Source: Thermoanaerobaculum aquaticum (GTDB taxonomy: Bacteria; Acidobacteriota; Thermoanaerobaculia; Thermoanaerobaculales; Thermoanaerobaculaceae). From it: a stretch of DNA of 61,956 bases. Numbering within the stretch: the first letter of the stretch is position 1; each line of letters opens with the position of its first letter. Under the pieces are notes generated by a model. It worked only from the letters and a program-made list of their open reading frames with translations. It did no database searches and was not told the DNA's origin. Of this stretch, positions 26,872 through 35,355 are shown piece by piece. The stretch spans positions 1 to 61,956 of the forward strand of contig NZ_JMFG01000027.1 in the NCBI RefSeq assembly GCF_000687145.1. Reading direction: 5' to 3'. A program made the position numbers and the translations under genes.

Positions 26872-26895
26872 AAAAAACCCGCGCGGAGCGCGGGT
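26872..26895 (-). terminator. Terminator of the symporter transcript
   Basis: Minus strand: ACCCGCGC / GCGCGGGT around TCC, followed by six Ts. It lies about 100 nt past the symporter stop. The 26801-26996 interval holds no gene; it has a GCCGCCGCTCCG direct repeat (26819 and 26839) and this hairpin. Confidence 0.85.
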
Positions 26896-26996
26896 CCCAC
26901 ATTTTCTAGCGCGGGTGCAACGTTTTCTCTTAAATCCCGCGAAGCAATGGCGTTATGGACTTCCAGCCTGGGGAAAGCGTCCCTGGGATTGGTAGC

Positions 26997-28442
26997 TTAC
27001 CCGGTGGTGTAATGCCGCCTGCTCTGCCAGGCGCTTATCAGCCAGGCGGCCAATGCAGCAAGCGCAAAGGCTGGGGGTAGCTCGTACATCACCAAATCGG
27101 AAAGCCCCGTGACCTTCCAGAGCACCGTCACCGCAAAACCGGTGATGATCCCAGCTAAAGCGCCACCACCGGTGAGCTTTTTGGAAAAGAGCGAGGCGAG
27201 AACCACCGGTCCAAACGCCGCACCTAACCCCGACCACGCAAACAGCACGAACCAAAAGACCACGCGAACCTCACCCACGGCCACCAGCACCGCCGCCAAG
27301 CCCAGGGCCAGCACCGAGAGACGGCCGGCCAGCACCGAAGCTTTCCCCGATCGTGTCGCACCCAACACCTGCTCCACCAGGTCCCGGGAGGTGGCGGAAG
27401 CGGCCACCAAAAGCTGGGAGGAAACCGTGGACATGATCGCCGAGAGGATAGCGGCTAACATCACGCCGGCCACCAGAGGCGGCAGCATGCTCTTGGCCAA
27501 AAGCGGGAAGAGCTGCTCGGGATCGCCAGCGGTGGCCAGCTGCGGCATCAACAGCCGGCCGGCCAGGCCCAGAAACCCTGCCCCGTAAAACACCAGCACA
27601 CCCCAAACCATGGCGATAATTTGGCTTTGGCGGATCTTTTCGTGGGAAGCCGCGGCCATGTAGCGGGTGAGCACGTGGGGTTGGCCGGGGTAGCCAAGTC
27701 CTATGCCCAGCATCCCCACCAGGAACGAAACCAGCGCCTTTCCGCTTTTACCGCCCGTGACCGACACCAGGGTAGGGTCCACCTCGGCCAGCTTGCCCAA
27801 CAGCGGGCCGTATCCACCCACCGCAGCCAGGGCCAGAAGGGGCATGCCCACCAGGGCGCAAACCATGATTAGGCCCTGAAAGAAGTCGGTCCAGGAAACC
27901 GCCCTAAACCCGCCGGAAAAGGTGTACAACACGATCACCAAGCCACCGAGAAGGATACCGGTGCGGTAGGGAAGCCCCAGGATGGCTTCCATGGCCTTTC
28001 CGGTGGCCGTCATTTGTGCGGCCACGTAACCGGCCAGGGAAAGCAGGATCACCGCCACCGCAGCTACCCGCAAGCTGCGGGCGTGGGAGGGGTAGCGGAA
28101 GGCCAGGTAGTCGGGGAGGGTCAGCGCGCCGCTTTGGGCGCTTTCCCGCCGCAAGGCGGGGGCCACCAGGTAGAGGTTCACGAGGTAGCCGACAAGGCAG
28201 CCGGGGGCAAACCAAAGCGCGCTTACCCCACCGCTATAGGCCATGCCCACCGCGCCAAGCACCACCCACCCCGATTCCGAAGCCGCGGTGGAGGAGATGG
28301 CCGTGACCCAAGCCCCAAGGGAACGACCGGCAAGGAAGAAATCCTCAGGGGAGCGGGTCAGGCGAGCGGCCAGCCAGCCCAAAAGCAAAAGGGCTGCCAT
28401 GTAGGCGGCAACCACCAGGCCGATGGTGGTATCAGCGCCCAT
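26997..28442 (-). CDS. Sodium:solute symporter (SSS family, PutP-like)
   Basis: A 481-residue polytopic transporter with about 13 membrane helices. SSS-family blocks are visible: ITAISSTAASESGWVVLGAVGMAYSGG near helices 1-2, GGFRAVSWTDFFQGLIM (helix 5), GYPGQPHVLTRYMAA and MLAAILSAIMSTVSSQLLVAAS. The last is the conserved helix 8 region with the Ser residues that bind Na+ in PutP. Proline or a related solute is a fair guess, not proven. ATG 28442 has AAGGGGGG 5 nt upstream and overlaps a 34-codon membrane ORF. It is transcribed away from the tRNA repeats and ends at a clear terminator. Confidence 0.93.
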   Translation of the reverse strand: MGADTTIGLVVAAYMAALLLLGWLAARLTRSPEDFFLAGRSLGAWVTAISSTAASESGWVVLGAVGMAYSGGVSALWFAPGCLVGYLVNLYLVAPALRRESAQSGALTLPDYLAFRYPSHARSLRVAAVAVILLSLAGYVAAQMTATGKAMEAILGLPYRTGILLGGLVIVLYTFSGGFRAVSWTDFFQGLIMVCALVGMPLLALAAVGGYGPLLGKLAEVDPTLVSVTGGKSGKALVSFLVGMLGIGLGYPGQPHVLTRYMAAASHEKIRQSQIIAMVWGVLVFYGAGFLGLAGRLLMPQLATAGDPEQLFPLLAKSMLPPLVAGVMLAAILSAIMSTVSSQLLVAASATSRDLVEQVLGATRSGKASVLAGRLSVLALGLAAVLVAVGEVRVVFWFVLFAWSGLGAAFGPVVLASLFSKKLTGGGALAGIITGFAVTVLWKVTGLSDLVMYELPPAFALAALAAWLISAWQSRRHYTTG

Positions 28443-28536
28443 CTTTGCCCCCCTTGAGGTACAAAAGCCAGCTCAAAAGCAAGAAAACCATGGGAACGCC
28501 AAGCAGGAAAAGGTGCGTGGCCCACAGGCTCCTCAT
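28432..28536 (-). CDS. 34-residue membrane ORF overlapping the symporter start
   Basis: A small ORF, MRSLWATHLFLLG to KGGKDGR, with one strong hydrophobic helix (about residues 7-27) and a positively charged end. Its stop overlaps the symporter start by 11 nt, so translation would be coupled. Sodium:solute symporters are often preceded by small membrane proteins (YhdT before PanF, YjcH before ActP, and short accessory ORFs). No clear Shine-Dalgarno is seen before its ATG, so the call is tentative. Confidence 0.5.
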   Translation of the reverse strand: MRSLWATHLFLLGVPMVFLLLSWLLYLKGGKDGR

Positions 28537-28550
28537 GGCGCAAAAGGCTA

Positions 28551-29942
28551 TCACGGGCCCTGGGGGTTTGGGGCCTCTTTTTGCGACGGGAAAACCGACG
28601 AGCGGAACAGGCCGCTGGGGCGGGCGGCGGCGCGCTCCAAAGCCCCCAGGTCGGGAATCCAGCGCAGTTTCTTCTCCCGAACCCAGCGCTCGAAGAGGCT
28701 GGCCACTTCCCCGGCGGAAGCCGGCCTTTTGGCTCGATCCTTGGCCAAAAGACGCATGACCAGCTGGGAAAGCTCAGCGGGAACTTCAGGTTTTGCCTCG
28801 CTGGGTGGGGGTGGCTCGTGGGTGAGCGTGCGCTCCAGGGTTTTTACGATGTTGCCCACCGAAAACGGGTGCTGGCCGGTAAGGCAAAGGTAGAGGGTCA
28901 CCCCCAGGGCAAAGAGGTCCCCCTTTTCGTCGTACGGCTGGCCCCGCACACACTCGGGGGCCAAAAAGCCCGGAGTTCCAAAGATCTCCCCGGGCCCCCG
29001 GGCTTGCGTGGATAAGAAGGTGGCAATGCCAAAGTCCGAAACCTTGATGGCGCCGTCACGCCCCAAAAGCACGTTTCCCGGCTTAAGGTCGCGGTGGATG
29101 AGGCGCTGGCCGTGGGCGCAGGCCAACGCTTGGGCGACCGCCAGACCGATGACGATGGTTTCTTCGGGGGAAAGCGCGCCCTTGGCCATGATGTAGCGGT
29201 CCAGACCCACCCCTTCCACCAGCTCCATGACGATGAACGCGGCCCGCCGCGTTTCCTGAAAGTCGTACACGGCCACGATGTGGGGGTGGGAAAGCCTGGC
29301 GGCCAGCACAGCCTCCCGCAGAAGGCTGGAGCGCAGTTCGGAGGGGCTTTCCCCCTCCTGGGCCATGTGCAGCATCTTGATGGCTACCGGCCGCAGCAAC
29401 GTGCGATCGAAGGCGCGGAACACCAGGCCGTGCCCCCCCTCGCCCAGCACCGCGTCCAGCTGGTAGCGTCCCAGGAGGATGCCGCGTACCGATCCACCCG
29501 AGGCGAGGGTGCGTTCGATGTGGGCCAGGGCTTCCTCCAGCTGGTAGGGCTCGCCGGAAGCGCGCCTTTCGGCTTCGTGGCGGGCCAGGAGCTTGGAAAG
29601 GCGCAGCACCAGCTCTTCGGGCTCGAAGGGCTTGACGAGGTAATCGTCGGCGCCGGCAGAAAGCCCGCGGATGCGGTCCCTGCCCGACGAAAGCCCGGAC
29701 ACAAACAGGATGGGAATGTGCGCGGTTTGCGGGTGGGCGCGAAGCTGCCGGAGCAGGTCAAAACCCGAAGAGCCCGGCATCACCACGTCCAAGACCGCCG
29801 CATCGGGGGGGAGTTCCTCCACGAAGCGCAACGCGTCCTGGCCGCTGGTGGTGGCAATGACCTCGAACCCTGCGGTTTGCAGCAGCTCCTGAAGGGAGGC
29901 CAAAAGCTCGGGATCGTCATCCACCAAAAGCACCCGGCTCAT
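28551..29942 (-). CDS. Receiver domain-Ser/Thr protein kinase fusion
   Basis: A 463-residue cytoplasmic protein that joins a two-component receiver to a Hanks-type kinase. The receiver (1-125) has VDDDPE, phospho-acceptor Asp52 (AAVLDVVMPG) and Lys in LVKPFE. The kinase (about 160-425) is complete: GEGGHGLVF loop, VAIKML lysine, HRDLKPGNVLL, SDFG, GTPGFLAPE and DLFALGVTLYLCLTGQHPF. No membrane helix is present. The kinase may be switched by phosphorylation of Asp52, linking a His-Asp relay to Ser/Thr phosphorylation. AAGGA lies 4 nt upstream of ATG 29942. Only 14 nt separate its end from the small membrane ORF. Confidence 0.95.
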   Translation of the reverse strand: MSRVLLVDDDPELLASLQELLQTAGFEVIATTSGQDALRFVEELPPDAAVLDVVMPGSSGFDLLRQLRAHPQTAHIPILFVSGLSSGRDRIRGLSAGADDYLVKPFEPEELVLRLSKLLARHEAERRASGEPYQLEEALAHIERTLASGGSVRGILLGRYQLDAVLGEGGHGLVFRAFDRTLLRPVAIKMLHMAQEGESPSELRSSLLREAVLAARLSHPHIVAVYDFQETRRAAFIVMELVEGVGLDRYIMAKGALSPEETIVIGLAVAQALACAHGQRLIHRDLKPGNVLLGRDGAIKVSDFGIATFLSTQARGPGEIFGTPGFLAPECVRGQPYDEKGDLFALGVTLYLCLTGQHPFSVGNIVKTLERTLTHEPPPPSEAKPEVPAELSQLVMRLLAKDRAKRPASAGEVASLFERWVREKKLRWIPDLGALERAAARPSGLFRSSVFPSQKEAPNPQGP

Positions 29943-30029
29943 GGTCCTTACCCTCAGGCCCGACGCGGCCCACTGATGCTTCCGGACATAGTTCGATTGT
30001 AGTCGAAGCTCGTAAGCTTAAGGGGATCC

Positions 30030-31442
30030 TCAGTGCCGGTTGAGCAGGGAGCGCTTGCGGCCGAAGGCGGTGTACACAACCAGCCCCAGTACCAGCCACC
30101 CCAAAAAACGCAGCCAGGTCACCCCCGGCAGGGAAACCATGAGGTAAAGGCAAAGGATCACACCTAAGGCCGGGATGACCGGGAAAAGCGGTACCCGGAA
30201 GGGGCGGGGGATCTCCGGCCGCGTCCACCGCAACACCAGGACGCCACCGGAAACGATGGCAAAGGCAAAGAGGGTGCCGATGGAGCAAAGCTCGGCCACC
30301 ACCCCAATGGGGGTAAGCGCCGAGGCGGTGGCCACGATGAGGCCGGTGGTGAGCGTGGTGATGTGGGGGGTTTGGAAGCGCGGGTGAACCCGAGAAAAAG
30401 CCTCAGGCAACAGCCCATCCCGGGACATGGCGAAGAGAATCCGCGGCTGTCCCAAAAGCAACACCAAAAGCACCGAGGTAATGCCTGCCAAAGCGCCTAC
30501 CGAAACCAACGCCGAAGCCCAGGGCATACCCAGGTGGTTGAGCACCAGGGCCACGGGATCCGCTACGTTGAGCTGGTGGTAGGGCACCACGCCGGTCATG
30601 ATCGCCGCCACCGCCATGTACAGCAGGGTGGAGACACCCAGAGAGCCCAAAATGCCGATGGGCATATCCCGCTGGGGGTTTTTTGCTTCCTCGGCGGTGG
30701 TGGAAACCGCATCGAAGCCCACGTAGGCCAGAAAGACAATGGCAGCCGCCGTCACGATGCCGGAAAAGCCAAAGGGTGCAAAGGGCTTCCAGTTCTTGGG
30801 GTCCACATGCCCTGCCGCTAAAGCGATAAACACGAGGATCACCGCCAGCTTGACGATGACGATGGTCAAGTTAACCTGGGCACTTTCCTTAATGCCGCGA
30901 ATCAAAAGCCAGGTGAGCAGCAGGACAATGGCCGCCGCGGGCAGGTTGAAAACGCCGGGGTTGGGCCCCCAAGGCGCTGCGGTCCAGGTTTGGGGGAGGG
31001 TCATGTTCCAGGGAGCCAGGAGGTTGTTGAGCAAGTTCACCAGGTAAGCCGACCAGCCAATGGCCACCAGCGAAGCGCCCACCATGTACTCCAGGATCAA
31101 GTCCCAGCCGATGATCCAAGCTGGGAGCTCACCCAGCGTGGCGTAGCCGTAGGTGTAGGCACTGCCGGAAACCGGAATCATGGCCGCCAGCTCGGCGTAG
31201 CACAACGCCGCACAGGCACACGCTGCCGCCGCAATGGCAAAGGAGAGGATGATCCCCGGTCCGGCGTGGGTTGCCGCTTCCACCCCGGGCAACACGAAGA
31301 TGCCCACGCCAATGATGCAGCCAATACCAATGGCCACTAAATCCCATGGGCCCAGGGCACGCTTCAGCTGACCACTGGCGGCAGTGGGTTCCGCCAACAC
31401 TTGCTCGAGGGGTTTGGTGCGGAAAAGCTCGGCAAGACGCAT
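30030..31442 (-). CDS. APC-family amino-acid permease
   Basis: A 470-residue polytopic permease with about 12 helices. The first helix has the family substrate/Na+-site motif GIGCIIGVGIFVLPG; further blocks are CYAELAAMIPVSGSAYTYGYATLGE, VFLAYVGFDAVSTTAEEAKNPQRDMPIGI and QPRILFAMSRDGLLP. These fit the cationic amino-acid/YfnA branch. The substrate is not shown by sequence. ATG 31442 has AGGAG 9 nt upstream, while TTG 31448 would be too close to it. The promoter carries a CRP-like palindrome over its minus-35, so expression may follow a global regulator. Confidence 0.94.
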   Translation of the reverse strand: MRLAELFRTKPLEQVLAEPTAASGQLKRALGPWDLVAIGIGCIIGVGIFVLPGVEAATHAGPGIILSFAIAAAACACAALCYAELAAMIPVSGSAYTYGYATLGELPAWIIGWDLILEYMVGASLVAIGWSAYLVNLLNNLLAPWNMTLPQTWTAAPWGPNPGVFNLPAAAIVLLLTWLLIRGIKESAQVNLTIVIVKLAVILVFIALAAGHVDPKNWKPFAPFGFSGIVTAAAIVFLAYVGFDAVSTTAEEAKNPQRDMPIGILGSLGVSTLLYMAVAAIMTGVVPYHQLNVADPVALVLNHLGMPWASALVSVGALAGITSVLLVLLLGQPRILFAMSRDGLLPEAFSRVHPRFQTPHITTLTTGLIVATASALTPIGVVAELCSIGTLFAFAIVSGGVLVLRWTRPEIPRPFRVPLFPVIPALGVILCLYLMVSLPGVTWLRFLGWLVLGLVVYTAFGRKRSLLNRH

Positions 31443-31461
31443 GGGCAATAGCTCCTGGGCA

Positions 31462-31490
31462 ACGCTAGCATATTGTGCGCACGCTCACAA
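31462..31490 (-). promoter_or_regulatory. Promoter of the APC permease
   Basis: Minus strand TTGTGA (31490-31485), 17-nt spacer, TAGCGT (31467-31462) with TGC just before it (extended minus-10). TATGCT at 31472-31467 is an overlapping alternative. Confidence 0.55.
31473..31490. promoter_or_regulatory. CRP-like inverted repeat (operator)
   Basis: TTGTG-N8-CACAA, a perfect inverted repeat; on the minus strand it reads TGTGA-GCGTGC-GCACA, nine of ten bases of the CRP consensus TGTGA-N6-TCACA. It covers the minus-35 and spacer of the permease promoter, a place suited to repression. Confidence 0.5.
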
Positions 31491-31540
31491 GGTGAGGCGA
31501 TTGTACTTTGGTTCGCGAAAGCCTGGTGGGCGGGAAGAGC

Positions 31541-32449
31541 CTACCGGAAGAGCGCCAAAAAGCGCGGTGAAAATCCCTTGGCGGCCGGAGCCCCGCCCAG
31601 CTTTTGGCACTCCCGCACGTCCGTCAGGGCCTGCTGGTAAAGGGTCTGGTCCTTTTCCCCGCTTTCCACCCAAAGGGAAAAGTACGCGGCCCCCCGCAAG
31701 AGGTAGGCGATGCGGGTGGCTTCGGGGTCGCCCAGCTCGGGAATGGCAAGCAAATCCACGGTGCGCTGGTAATCGCCGGCCAAAAACGCCGCCACCGCCC
31801 GCTGCAGCTTTTCCGGTGCCGGGTGGGCCTCAGGGGAAGGAGGCGCGGAAAGCAAGCGCTCCAGGGAGCGGTTGGCCTGGGCCAGCATGTCCCGGACCAG
31901 GCGTACGGCGTCCGGGGAAGCGTCCGCAGACAGTTGCTCGTAGGCCTTCAGCGCCCGTCCCACCGCCCCCCGGGTTTCCAGCACCTCGGGGTCCGAAGGG
32001 GCTGGCCGGGCCAGCAGCTCTTTGGCTTTTTCTGCCAGGGTGCGGGTTTCGGCGCGCAGCGCTCGAGCTTCGGCTTCTTCCCGCCGGATTTGGTCCTGCT
32101 CGGCAAGGATGGCCTGCGCCTTTTCCCAGCGGCGGCGGAGCTCAGCTTCAAGCTTTTCAAAGGCAATGCGGGCGGCAATGGCGTGCTCCCGGGCGGCCGC
32201 TCGATCCCAGGGGGAGCGGGCCAGGGAAAGGGTGTCGTACGCCAGAGCCAGCTTGGCATCGGCTTGCTGACGAGCCTTGCGAAGAGCCGGCGCGGCGGCA
32301 AACAGCCTTTCCATTTGCGGGTCGGCCAAAAGCGATTCGAAACGCGATTTTGCCGCTTCCGCCGCGGCAATGGCCGAGCCCGGATCCTGGGCCAGGGCAT
32401 TCCCGGCCAAAAGGAAGGAAAAAAGACACGCAACCCACATGCGCTTCAT
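31541..32449 (-). CDS. Exported coiled-coil/TPR-like protein of unknown function
   Basis: A 302-residue protein with a signal peptide ending NALAQ, a long Ala/Glu/Arg/Leu-rich helical region (about residues 25-170; likely coiled coil) and a C-terminal part with a TPR-like helix pair (AVAAFLAGDYQRTVDLLAI, YLLRGAAYFSLWVESGEKD). I do not recognise the family. Its ATG lies 3 nt after the stop of the Ser/Thr kinase gene, so the two are one operon. The kinase has a periplasmic C-terminal domain and this protein is exported, so they may meet in the periplasm. Confidence 0.7.
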   Translation of the reverse strand: MKRMWVACLFSFLLAGNALAQDPGSAIAAAEAAKSRFESLLADPQMERLFAAAPALRKARQQADAKLALAYDTLSLARSPWDRAAAREHAIAARIAFEKLEAELRRRWEKAQAILAEQDQIRREEAEARALRAETRTLAEKAKELLARPAPSDPEVLETRGAVGRALKAYEQLSADASPDAVRLVRDMLAQANRSLERLLSAPPSPEAHPAPEKLQRAVAAFLAGDYQRTVDLLAIPELGDPEATRIAYLLRGAAYFSLWVESGEKDQTLYQQALTDVRECQKLGGAPAAKGFSPRFLALFR

Positions 32450-32452
32450 GGC

Positions 32453-33934
32453 TTACCTCCACCCCAGCTCTTTGAGGAACTCCTCCGCTGGGATTTCCCG
32501 CAAGGGAATTACCGACCGGGTGGTGAGCCCCGGCCTCACCTGCACCGTGGTGGCCACGGTTTTGCCGGTTTCGGGGTCGGAAAGCTCCAGGGAGTAGTTG
32601 CCCGGCGGCAAAGGCAGGTACAGCGGGGTCACCGCATCGGAAGGCAGCGGCAAACTCTTTCCCTGTTCGTCTTTGAGGGCCAGCACCCGCGCCCAGGGCA
32701 CGGCGTGAACCACCAAAACCCCGGTGCTGGGGTTCGCTGCAGCGCTTTGAGATTTGGGCAAAAAACGCCGGGCGAAAAGTAGCCCGCCTGCCAGGACGGC
32801 CACTAGCGTCACACCGGCGGCCACCCACAGCCACCGCTTGGGCTTTTGCGTGGGCGGTGCAGGGGTCACGGCCGGTGTTGGGGCGGGGGTTACGGCAGGC
32901 GCAGTGGGGGCAGGAGCGGGCACGGTGGGGGCTGTGGGTTCCCAGCCGGCGGTGGGGGCCGTGGTCTGGGTTCGAGGTTGCCCGGAAGGGGCGGTGGGTG
33001 GTGCCGTGAGCGCGGTGGCCTGCAGCTCCTCCTGAGGAGGCAAAACCTTTTCCAGCTCTTCCGGGGAAAAGCGGTAGCGGCTCTTCAACTGGCGCAGCAG
33101 CTCCTGCACCGCTTCGGCGTTGGCCGGTCGGTCGCTGGGTTCCTTGGCCAAAAGCTTTAAGACCAGATCCCGCAGGTCGGAGGGCACCCTTCCCTGCGGA
33201 TCGGTGACGTCGAAGCCCAAAGGCGGGTGGTAGAGGTGCGCGGCAATGAGCGCCGAAGCGGTGTCGCCCACCACCGGCAAGCGACCGGTTAGAAGCTCGT
33301 ACAACACCACGCCAAAGGAGTAAAGGTCAGAGCGTTGATCCAACTTGGCCCCTTCCGCGCTCTTGAACTGCTCGGGGGAGGCGTAACGCACCTTGCCGAT
33401 GAACATGCCGGTGGAGGTCAGGCCGGTGGCTTCGGCTTCCAAGACCTTCACGATCCCCAAATCAATGAGCTTCACCAGCGGCTTGCCGTCGGCGTCGCGG
33501 CACAGCATGAGGTTGTCCGGGGAGATGTCCCGGTGCACCATGTTGCGCCGGTGCAAAAAGCCAATGGCTTCCAGGGACTGGAAGGCTACTTCCACCGCCA
33601 GCCCCAGGGACGGGGGTCCGTGCCGGCGCAAGAGCTCCCGCAGGTCAATGCCGGGGATGTACTCCATGACCATGGCGGCGTTGCCGGCTTCATCGGCAAA
33701 GAAGTCGTAAAGCTGGGCGATGTTGGGGTGGCGCACGCGAATGAGGGTTTGCGCTTCCCGCACGAAGCGCACCGCAAACTCCTGGTCCCCTTCCAGCTGC
33801 GGGCGCATGATCTTGACCACGCGCTCTTCACCCAGGAGCTTGTGGCGCACCTTGTAAATGGCGCCCATGCCCCCTTCCTTGATCTTGCCCAGGAGCTCGT
33901 ACTTTTCTTGGACCTGCTCTAAGACCGTGGCCAC
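32453..33934 (-). CDS. Membrane Ser/Thr protein kinase with extracytoplasmic domain
   Basis: A 493-residue PknB-type kinase. The kinase domain (12-285) has KEGGMGAIYKV, VVKIM lysine, VHRDISPDNLML, IDLG in place of DFG (a common bacterial variant), YASPEQF and DLYSFGVVLYELLTGRLP. A Thr/Pro/Ala-rich linker (about 300-360) carries many potential phosphorylation sites. One membrane helix (about 366-388) leads to a C-terminal domain (390-493) with a PEGA-like beta pattern (LYLPLPPGNYSLELSDPETGK). The start is GTG 33934 behind GGGAGGG. It is the first gene of a two-gene operon with the exported coiled-coil protein. Confidence 0.94.
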   Translation of the reverse strand: MATVLEQVQEKYELLGKIKEGGMGAIYKVRHKLLGEERVVKIMRPQLEGDQEFAVRFVREAQTLIRVRHPNIAQLYDFFADEAGNAAMVMEYIPGIDLRELLRRHGPPSLGLAVEVAFQSLEAIGFLHRRNMVHRDISPDNLMLCRDADGKPLVKLIDLGIVKVLEAEATGLTSTGMFIGKVRYASPEQFKSAEGAKLDQRSDLYSFGVVLYELLTGRLPVVGDTASALIAAHLYHPPLGFDVTDPQGRVPSDLRDLVLKLLAKEPSDRPANAEAVQELLRQLKSRYRFSPEELEKVLPPQEELQATALTAPPTAPSGQPRTQTTAPTAGWEPTAPTVPAPAPTAPAVTPAPTPAVTPAPPTQKPKRWLWVAAGVTLVAVLAGGLLFARRFLPKSQSAAANPSTGVLVVHAVPWARVLALKDEQGKSLPLPSDAVTPLYLPLPPGNYSLELSDPETGKTVATTVQVRPGLTTRSVIPLREIPAEEFLKELGWR

Positions 33935-33995
33935 CGCTTGGAATCCCTCCCCATGGCGCTGTCATGAAAAGTTTAGACCCTTTGCGGGACAAAGG

Positions 33996-34024
33996 AAAAA
34001 GCGGGCGGGGAAGCCCCGCCCGCC
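33996..34024 (-). terminator. Terminator of the M35 peptidase gene
   Basis: Minus strand: GCGGGCGGGG / CCCCGCCCGC around CTT, then TTTTTCC, just after the stop of the M35 gene. Confidence 0.9.
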
Positions 34025-34045
34025 TTTAAGCGTCAGTTGCGACGC

Positions 34046-35113
34046 TCAGTAGGAGTCTTCAGCGAAGTACTCGTGGTTGTCGGCGTTGTCAATGGCCTTG
34101 CTGGGTTTTTTCACGGCCAAATTGTGGGCCGCGGTGGCGCCGTAGGCCCAGTCATCGGTGGAGGCCACCACGTAGAAGTGGCTGATTTCATGGACCAGCG
34201 TACCGGCTTTGGAGTCGCGGCCGGTCATGGGCGCCGACCAGAAGGCGTTGCAGAGGTAAATCTTGTAAGGCTGGCTGGGGTAGACGTAGGCGTAGTAGTT
34301 TTGGGTGCAGGAGCAGTCGAAGGTAACCGGCTTGTTGGCCAAGGCATCTTTGATGGCCGCAAAGTGGGATTTCACGGTGTTGAAGTAGGTGGTGGAGGGA
34401 TCGGTGCGGTAGTCAAACCACCACCTGTAGCGGGTCGAGGTCCTGCCGTAGGTCAACAGGTAGTTGTAGCCGTTGGTGGCCATGGTTACCGCGTAGTTCA
34501 ACGCGCTGGAAAGCGTGCTCTGCTGGGAGTTGGTGCAGTTGGTAAAGCCGCCCACGTACATGGCGGAAAGGTCCAGCTCCAGCTTCCGCTCGCCCTCCTC
34601 CCGGCCTTCCACGTAAAGGCGCGCTTCCTCAGCTTGGCTGCTGAGAGCTTGAACTTCTGGACCTTCCGGGCTTTCCTTCACCAAAAGCCGCTCGGCCCGG
34701 TAGCGCACCGTGTACTCCCCGCGCACCGTCATGTCGTAAGCCGCGGAAATGTCCACCGTGGTGCTGATGGTTTCCCCCGGCTCCAGCTTGATAAAGTCCT
34801 CGGGCCCCGGCTCCGGGCGCTTGATGAGCCTGCCGGTGTACATGACCGGCTGGCCGTTGCGGCTCACCGCAAATATGTTGGCTTCAATGCCGGCGAGCGG
34901 CGTGTGCCAGCGGAGCACGTAAAGCGGCTTGTCGCTATCGTTGGTGAGGCTCCACTGCACGGCCAGCGGCTCATCCAACCCAAACTGATAGTGATCCACC
35001 GAAACGCTGGCGGAAAGCCGCGCCGGTCCACCCTCGTCGCTGGGGGGCAAGGCCATGGCGAGCCCTGCCAAGCCGAGGGTTAACAGGCAAACGAGGAAAA
35101 GCTTGCGCATCAT
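34046..35113 (-). CDS. Secreted M35-type (peptidyl-Lys-like) metallopeptidase
   Basis: A 355-residue exported zinc peptidase. The signal peptide ends near GLAMALPP. An Ig-like N-terminal domain (about 30-165) is followed by the catalytic domain. The aspzincin motifs are HExxH at His308-Glu309-His312 (LVHEISHF) and a GTxDxxYG-like block STDDWAYG with Asp321 as third zinc ligand. Cys residues in FTNCTNSQ and DCSCTQ suit disulfides of a secreted enzyme. This matches peptidyl-Lys metalloendopeptidases and deuterolysins, which are mainly fungal but occur in some bacteria. Two adjacent ATGs follow GGGAGG; the first is used. Its own promoter and terminator make it monocistronic. Confidence 0.9.
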   Translation of the reverse strand: MMRKLFLVCLLTLGLAGLAMALPPSDEGGPARLSASVSVDHYQFGLDEPLAVQWSLTNDSDKPLYVLRWHTPLAGIEANIFAVSRNGQPVMYTGRLIKRPEPGPEDFIKLEPGETISTTVDISAAYDMTVRGEYTVRYRAERLLVKESPEGPEVQALSSQAEEARLYVEGREEGERKLELDLSAMYVGGFTNCTNSQQSTLSSALNYAVTMATNGYNYLLTYGRTSTRYRWWFDYRTDPSTTYFNTVKSHFAAIKDALANKPVTFDCSCTQNYYAYVYPSQPYKIYLCNAFWSAPMTGRDSKAGTLVHEISHFYVVASTDDWAYGATAAHNLAVKKPSKAIDNADNHEYFAEDSY

Positions 35114-35167
35114 CCTGACCTCCCTTTGCCCCGGTGGTCACCCACCCAGAAGGCTTTTGTTGGGTAA

Positions 35168-35196
35168 AGTGAACACCAATGTGAAGATCAAGTCAA
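35168..35196 (-). promoter_or_regulatory. Promoter of the M35 peptidase gene
   Basis: Minus strand TTGACT (35196-35191), 17-nt spacer, TTCACT (35173-35168). Confidence 0.55.
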
Positions 35197-35355
35197 GGCC
35201 AAAGGGGCGGTGGCGAAGCGGTATCGCCAATGGGCGTCTTTGGTTGAAAGGTTTTTTCTGGCCCGCTCTCAACAAAGGGGCGGAGCAAAAGAGCTTCGGA
35301 TGGTCGTTGTGCTGGCGCAAAGACGGGAAGTGGTAAGGGCCCAAAATAAGAAGCG

